A model generated the notes under the pieces. That model was not told the DNA's origin. It ran no database searches and saw nothing but the letters and a program-made list of their open reading frames with translations. DNA of 45,992 bases, taken from contig JAAAOG010000143.1 of assembly GCA_009909005.1 (NCBI GenBank), positions 1-45,992 on the forward strand, written 5' to 3'. The translations under genes were made by a program, and so were the position numbers. This document shows positions 41,653-45,992 of the stretch, one piece after another. This stretch comes from Alphaproteobacteria bacterium (GTDB lineage: Bacteria; Pseudomonadota; Alphaproteobacteria; DSM-16000; Inquilinaceae). The stretch's first letter is position 1, and each line of letters begins with the position of its first letter.

Positions 41653-42273
41653 CTAGCTGAAGGCGTAGATCAGCAGCCCCACCAGAAGGATCACGCCGCC
41701 GATCCAGACGAGGGGGCTGAGGCCGCGGCGGCCTTCGCTCTCGCCGGCCGGCGGCGGCAGTCCGGGCCGCGCGGGCGGCGGGAGGGGTTCGGTCTCGATT
41801 GCCTCTTCGCCGACCGGCGCGGGCACCGGCTCGGCCGGCGCCACCAGCCCGCTGAAGCGGCTGAAGAATTCGTCGGCAATTTTCTTCGCGGTGGCGGCGA
41901 TCAGGCGGGCGCCGATCTGTGCCAGCTTGCCGCCGACATTGGCGTGCAGGTCGTATTTCAGGAGGGTGGCACTGCCCTCCTCCAGTAGGGTGATGGTCGC
42001 CCGGCCCTTGGCGAAGCCGGCGGCGCCGCCCTTGGCCTCGCCGGAAACGGTGTAGCGCTCCGGCGGGTGGACATCGGACAGCGTCATGGTGCCTTCGAAG
42101 CGCGCCTTGACCGGCCCGACCCGGGCCAGCATCTTGCCGGCCATCTCGGTTTCCGAGCGCTTCTCCAGGGTCTCGCACCCTTCGATGCATTGCCGCAGCA
42201 CCGCCGGGTCGTGCAGGGCCTGCCAGACGTCTTGGCGCGGCGCCGCGATGCGGTATTCGCCCGACATGTCCAT
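41653..42273 (-). CDS. CoxG-like SRPBCC protein with C-terminal membrane anchor
   Basis: A 206-aa protein with a START/SRPBCC fold of the CO dehydrogenase subunit G type (residues 1-145: MSGEYRIAAPRQDVWQALHD, CIEGCETLEKRSETEMAGKM, RVGPVKARFEGTMTLSDV, HANVGGKLAQIGARLI). A Pro/Glu linker and one C-terminal membrane segment (SPLVWIGGVILLVGLLIYAFS) follow. CoxG recruits CO dehydrogenase to the membrane in CO oxidisers, but no molybdenum hydroxylase genes are present here. It lies 90 nt downstream of the second TRAP permease on the same strand, so it probably belongs to that transcript. Its role is unknown. Confidence 0.87.
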   Translation of the reverse strand: MDMSGEYRIAAPRQDVWQALHDPAVLRQCIEGCETLEKRSETEMAGKMLARVGPVKARFEGTMTLSDVHPPERYTVSGEAKGGAAGFAKGRATITLLEEGSATLLKYDLHANVGGKLAQIGARLIAATAKKIADEFFSRFSGLVAPAEPVPAPVGEEAIETEPLPPPARPGLPPPAGESEGRRGLSPLVWIGGVILLVGLLIYAFS

Positions 42274-42363
42274 GACGGTGGTCCTCTCGATGCCGGCCCG
42301 GGCGTCCGTCGTGCGCGACCCCGGCCAAGACGGTAATCCGGTTCGCGCGCGGGCGTCAAAGCG

Positions 42364-44511
42364 TCATGTCACGGCCGCCCGGCCGGTCGGCCGGCGGCGG
42401 GTGAGCACGACCAGGGCGATCAGCGCGGCTGCTGCGGCGAGATGCGCCGCCGGGCCGATCGGTGCGAACAAGGCGACGGCAAGGCCGGCCAGCACGGCCC
42501 GCAGCGGCCAGGAGACGGGGGCCTCCAGATGCCCCTCGATGGCGCCGATGGCGGCGTAGAGGCCAAGCACCCCAAGCGCGAAGATCTCGAACGCGACGAT
42601 CGGTTCGGGGCTGAGGAAGGGCGTATAGGCGAAGAGCAGCGGCACCAGGTACAGCGCCTTGGCGATCTTCCAGGCCGTGAACCCGGTCGCCATCGGGCGG
42701 GTGCGGGCGATGGCGGCGGCGGCAAAGGCGGTGAGGCAGACCGGCGGGGTGACATTGCTGTCCTGGCTCAGCCAGAAGATGATCATATGGGCGGAGAGCA
42801 GGGCGGTGGTCAGGACCGCCGGGTCCAGGGTCTGGCGCAGCACCTGCTCGCTCATCGCCGGCGGCACCAGGGCCAGCAGCTCGGCCGCGGCGCTGCGGCT
42901 CATCGGCTCACCGAGTTCGGCGAGGCGCTCGGGGGCCACCAGCATGAACACCGCCCGGGCGCTCTCCGGCACCGCGCCGGCGGCGAAGGCCTGGATCAGC
43001 TCGGCCCGGGCAATCAACTCGAACAGGGCCGGAGCGGAGAGCGTCGCCAGGACGATATAGGCGGCGGTCACCGGCAGTCCCATGCCGAGGATCAGCGACG
43101 CCAGCGCCACCAGAACGATGGCGATCAGCAGGCTGCCGCCGGCCCAGTCATTGATCATCAGCGAAAAGGTGTTGCCGATGCCGGTGGTGGCGATCACTCC
43201 GACGATCAGGCCGACCGCGACCAGCAGGACCGCCGTCATCACCATGTTGCGGGCGCCAAGCGCCAGAGCGTCGAGGATCGCCCGCGGCCCCATCGGCCGC
43301 GGGGTCAGCCAGCTCGACACCACGACGGTCGCCATGGCGAAGGCGGCGGCATAGGTCGGGGTGAAACCGTAGACCAGCAGGCCGATCAGCACCGCCAGCG
43401 GCAGGAGGAAGGGCAGCCCGCCTTCCCGGAGCACCGTCTTCAGCGGCGGCGCGCTGCCGGGGTCGACGGTCAGGCCGCGTTTGCGGGCCTCGATCCGCAC
43501 ATAGAACCCGACCCCGAGGAAGTACAGCAGCGCCGGCAGCAGGGCGACGCCGACAATGTGGAAGTACGGGATCTCCGTCATATTGGCCATGACGAAGGCG
43601 CCGGCCCCCATGATCGGCGGCATCAGCTGGCCGCCGGTGGAGGATGCGGCCTCGACCCCGGCGGCAAAGCGTGCCGGGAAGCCGGATTTGCGCATCAGCG
43701 GTATGGTGATGACGCCGGTGGAGACGGTGTTGGCGACGGCCGAGCCCGAGATCGTGCCGGTGAGGCCGGAACCGATGACGGCGACGAGGCCCGGACCGCC
43801 GACCATGCGGCCGGCCAGCGCCCGGGCGAGGTTGATAATGAAGTCGCCGGCGCCGGACTTGATCAGGAAGGCGCCGAACAGGATGAACATGACGACATAG
43901 GTGGAGGAAATCCGGGCGATCGTCCCGAACATGCCGTCTTCATTGTAGACGCTGCGCTGCAACAGCAGCTCCAGCGTCAGGCCCGGGAAGTGCAGCGGCC
44001 CCGAAAGGTACTGCCCCCACCAGACGACATAGGTCAGCGCAACGACGATGATCGCCGGGATGATCCAGCCGGTCGTCCGCCGGGTGAAGTCGAGGGCGAT
44101 CAGGATCAGGCCGAGGCTGACGACATAATCCAGCCCGGTGTACTGGAAGCCGCGGGCGGCCAGGGCGCGCTCGCCGACAAGGACGTACGTCACTCCGGCG
44201 ACCAGGAGTACGGCGAGGAGAATGTCGAGGGCCAGGACGCCGCGATGGCGCGCCGTGCCGCCGGGCCGGAAAGCCGGGTAGATCAGGGCGCAGAGCAGGC
44301 CGAAGCCGGCGAAGTGCACTGCCGCGATGGTCAGCTCGGCCAGCGTGGCAAAGGTGTTGAACCAGAGATGCGCCAGGCTGATCGCCACGCCCGCCCAGTA
44401 GACGATGCCCGCGGACCAATGGTCGGGCGGCCGGGTCTTCTCGGACCGATCCGTGTCGAGATCGGCATCCCGGGCGGGCACGTCCGAAGACGCGGCGGGT
44501 GAAGCGGTCAT
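42364..44511 (-). CDS. TRAP transporter permease, fused small and large subunits (second system)
   Basis: Integral membrane part of a second TAXI TRAP importer. The 715-aa DctQM fusion shows the large-subunit motifs GSGLTGTISGSAVANTVSTG, ASSTGGQLMPPIMGAGAFVM, LASLILGMGLPVTAAYIVLATL, and SQDSNVTPPVCLTAFAAAAIA. Between the last two, around residues 500-562, lies a soluble, charged insertion (PESARAVFMLVAPERLAELG and onward) not present in the other permease of this window. There is no DUF3394 tail. Its start is 80 nt after the receptor stop, with a hairpin between. Confidence 0.94.
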   Translation of the reverse strand: MTASPAASSDVPARDADLDTDRSEKTRPPDHWSAGIVYWAGVAISLAHLWFNTFATLAELTIAAVHFAGFGLLCALIYPAFRPGGTARHRGVLALDILLAVLLVAGVTYVLVGERALAARGFQYTGLDYVVSLGLILIALDFTRRTTGWIIPAIIVVALTYVVWWGQYLSGPLHFPGLTLELLLQRSVYNEDGMFGTIARISSTYVVMFILFGAFLIKSGAGDFIINLARALAGRMVGGPGLVAVIGSGLTGTISGSAVANTVSTGVITIPLMRKSGFPARFAAGVEAASSTGGQLMPPIMGAGAFVMANMTEIPYFHIVGVALLPALLYFLGVGFYVRIEARKRGLTVDPGSAPPLKTVLREGGLPFLLPLAVLIGLLVYGFTPTYAAAFAMATVVVSSWLTPRPMGPRAILDALALGARNMVMTAVLLVAVGLIVGVIATTGIGNTFSLMINDWAGGSLLIAIVLVALASLILGMGLPVTAAYIVLATLSAPALFELIARAELIQAFAAGAVPESARAVFMLVAPERLAELGEPMSRSAAAELLALVPPAMSEQVLRQTLDPAVLTTALLSAHMIIFWLSQDSNVTPPVCLTAFAAAAIARTRPMATGFTAWKIAKALYLVPLLFAYTPFLSPEPIVAFEIFALGVLGLYAAIGAIEGHLEAPVSWPLRAVLAGLAVALFAPIGPAAHLAAAAALIALVVLTRRRPTGRAAVT

Positions 44512-44535
44512 CGATGTGCCGAAGGCCGGCCGGCG

Positions 44536-44567
44536 GGGAGACGTACGGGTCCAGGCGTACGCCTCCC
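44536..44567 (-). terminator. Hairpin between second TAXI receptor and permease genes
   Basis: GGGAGACGTACG (44536-44547) pairs with CGTACGCCTCCC (44556-44567) with one A-C mismatch and an 8-nt loop, 25 nt past the receptor stop. Like the hairpin at 10004-10031 it lacks a T-run and sits at the same place in the operon. Confidence 0.5.
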
Positions 44568-44591
44568 GGTCAAGCCGGGCCCTGGGACCGG

Positions 44592-45626
44592 TCAGGGCCG
44601 CAGGCGGTCCGGAATGTCGATGCCGGCTTCCTCGTAATAGCGCAACGCCCCGGGATGCAGCGGCAGGGGCAGGCCGGCCAGGGCGCCGTCCAGCGACATG
44701 GCGGTGGTGGCCGCGTGGATGTTGTGCAGGAAGGGCAGGTTCTCGTAGATCGCCCGGGTGATCTGGTAGACCGCCTCTTCATCGACAGAGGCATTCACGG
44801 CCAGCAGGTTCGGCTGGGCGATGGTGCGCACATCCTCCGGCTGGCCGGGATAGGTGCCCGCAGGGATCACATAGGCCGTCCACAAATCGAAGCCCTGGTC
44901 GGCGGCGGCAATCTGTTCGTCGGTGAAGGACAGGATGACCGCCTCTTCGCCGACCGCGGCCTTCAGCCGGGTCATGGCGCCCACCGGCACGCCGGCGGCG
45001 GTGTTCAGGGCATCGATATTGCCGTTCTGGAAGGCGTCGGCGCTCGGGCTGTAGCCGATAAAGGCGACGTCGAAGAACGCTTCGGGGTCCTCGATGCCGA
45101 GCCCGGCCAGCAGATGCCGGTTGGAGCCTTCCGTGCCGGAATTGCGGGCGCCGATGGCGAACCCATGGCCCTCGAGGTTCATCAGGTCATCGATCGTTCC
45201 GCTCTCGACATAGTCGTCGCGGACGGTGAAATGCTCGACGTTCTGCCAGAGCATGGTGATGGCGCGCAGGTCTTCCTGTGCACCCATCGGTTCCACCGGA
45301 CCGGTCCCCTGGCGGGCGTGAGCGCCCCAGAGGCCCTGGAGAATGGCGAACTGTGCCTGGTCTTCGGCGAGAAGGCGGATGTTTTCCCCCGATCCGGCCG
45401 AGGTGATGGCCGACATCGAGATACCGTGCTGCGGCTCCAGCTTCACCGCCACCAGCGTGGCGATGGCAACTCCCACCGGGTAATAGGTTCCGCCGGTGCC
45501 GGCCGTGGCCAGGAGATAGGAGCGGTCCGCGTCCTGTGCGGCGCCCGGGGACGGCATGGCCAGCGCGGCAGCGGCGATTCCCAGGGCGGCCAGGACGGTG
45601 CGCAAGGGGCGGCGGGGCGGTGTCAT
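44592..45626 (-). CDS. TAXI-family TRAP transporter solute receptor (second system)
   Basis: Periplasmic receptor of the second TRAP importer. From ATG 45626 it is 344 aa, with AGGAGG 8 nt upstream fixing the start. The signal peptide (LRTVLAALGIAAAALAMPSPGAA) is cleaved after about A30. The mature part shows LLATAGTGGTYYPVGVAIATL, the TAXI hallmark, SAGSGENIRLLAEDQAQFAILQG, IDDLMNLEGHGFAIGARNSGTEGSNRHLL, and AYVIPAGTYPGQPEDVRTIAQPNLL. It is only distantly similar to the first TAXI receptor, so the ligands probably differ. First gene of the unit receptor-permease-CoxG-like. Confidence 0.95.
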   Translation of the reverse strand: MTPPRRPLRTVLAALGIAAAALAMPSPGAAQDADRSYLLATAGTGGTYYPVGVAIATLVAVKLEPQHGISMSAITSAGSGENIRLLAEDQAQFAILQGLWGAHARQGTGPVEPMGAQEDLRAITMLWQNVEHFTVRDDYVESGTIDDLMNLEGHGFAIGARNSGTEGSNRHLLAGLGIEDPEAFFDVAFIGYSPSADAFQNGNIDALNTAAGVPVGAMTRLKAAVGEEAVILSFTDEQIAAADQGFDLWTAYVIPAGTYPGQPEDVRTIAQPNLLAVNASVDEEAVYQITRAIYENLPFLHNIHAATTAMSLDGALAGLPLPLHPGALRYYEEAGIDIPDRLRP

Positions 45627-45803
45627 GGGTCGATCCTCCTTGTCCGAATTCTCTTGGTCTGATTCTCTTGACGCCGCCGCCGGGACGTTTTCGAGCCCGT
45701 CGAAGCGACGCTGATTTTTCCTGTCTCGCAACGGCTTCCCGGTGTCAAGCCGCATCATCCCGATGCCCGGCCGGGACCGAAAGCCATCAACTTGAAACAA
45801 TCT

Positions 45804-45831
45804 TTGACTCCCCGGAACCTTTCGCCATAAT
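45804..45831 (+). promoter_or_regulatory. Sigma70-like promoter at the right edge
   Basis: TTGACT (45804-45809), a 16-nt spacer, and CATAAT (45826-45831) match the -35 and -10 consensus at five of six positions each. Transcription would start near 45838, about 40 nt upstream of the small ORF at 45877. It is the best-looking promoter in the window. Confidence 0.55.
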
Positions 45832-45876
45832 CGCCGCTCGATTGTGTCCGCGTGGACTCACAAGAGCGAGGGCGTC

Positions 45877-45969
45877 ATGAGGGCGTCAGGGGCGCGCGTC
45901 GGTGCCGAGTGGACGCACCGGCTCCTGGTGATCGTGTTTTTCGTCGTCCTGGCCGATTCCAGGGGGTGA
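45877..45969 (+). CDS. Possible 30-aa membrane peptide, translationally coupled to the next gene
   Basis: ATG 45877 has GAGGG 5 nt upstream and encodes 30 residues with one hydrophobic segment (LLVIVFFVVLADSRG). Its TGA overlaps the ATG of the next frame in the sequence TGATG. A correctly placed promoter, a Shine-Dalgarno and the coupled stop-start favour real translation, either as a leader or as a small protein. I do not recognise it. Confidence 0.35.
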   Translation: MRASGARVGAEWTHRLLVIVFFVVLADSRG

Positions 45970-45992
45970 TGGTCCACGCGTTGGGCCATGGC
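45969..45992 (+). CDS. Start of an unidentified gene running off the right edge
   Basis: Only eight codons (MVHALGHG) are present from ATG 45969, which overlaps the stop of the small ORF. Too little is left to say what it encodes. Confidence 0.3.

Noticed and set aside
42442-44502. Plus-strand open frame of 686 codons
   Set aside because: It is antisense to the second TRAP permease, with the same hydrophilic low-complexity character.

Overview
The window is about 46 kb of high-GC DNA packed with genes on both strands. A DUF2336 protein, TAXI-type TRAP transporters, the aerobic cobaltochelatase CobN and frequent GTG/TTG starts point to a free-living aerobic alphaproteobacterium, probably Rhodospirillales-like; this is inference from gene content. 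I saw no rRNA, tRNA, CRISPR array, integrase or insertion sequence.

Left part (1-8000): the 5' end of an acyl-CoA carboxylase carboxyltransferase gene, a GTP-type PEP carboxykinase (pckG) with a clear terminator, a gamma-glutamyltransferase, and a two-gene exported cassette (a SUMF1-fold protein followed by a Rap1a-like/peptidoglycan-binding protein). All are on the minus strand.

8000-13400 is a plus-strand uptake cluster: a BKACE-family (DUF849) enzyme, a TAXI solute receptor, a giant fused TRAP permease with a DUF3394-like tail, and a TeaD-like UspA. 13500-18000 holds an unrecognised conserved protein, a periplasmic rhodanese/cytochrome c pair, a DUF2336 protein and a homoserine-dehydrogenase-like SAF oxidoreductase.

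18100-25800 is central carbohydrate metabolism: glycogen phosphorylase (minus) is divergent from phosphoglucomutase, followed by transketolase and ribulose-phosphate epimerase, whose ends overlap. Together they link glycogen breakdown, glucose-1-P/glucose-6-P interconversion and the pentose phosphate pathway. A PilZ protein follows, then a less GC-rich gene for a protein with two separate nuclease-like motifs, the most likely accessory gene of the window.

27600-40100 is a cobalamin block: a BtuB-like TonB receptor, cbiB/cobD (apparently starting at CTG), cobQ, cobO, cobN, cobW, a textbook cobalamin riboswitch upstream of cobW, cobC, and a lone CbiO-type ATPase. The riboswitch probably controls the run cobW-cobN-cobO-cobQ. 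BtuB takes up corrinoid, CobN inserts cobalt, CobO adenosylates, CobQ amidates, and CobC/CbiB make and attach the aminopropanol arm.

40200-45992: a CapA-like exported protein, a CoxG-like SRPBCC membrane-anchored protein, and a second TAXI TRAP system. In both TRAP systems a strong hairpin lies between the receptor gene and the permease gene. At the right edge a good sigma70-like promoter precedes a tiny membrane-peptide ORF coupled by TGATG to a gene that runs off the window.
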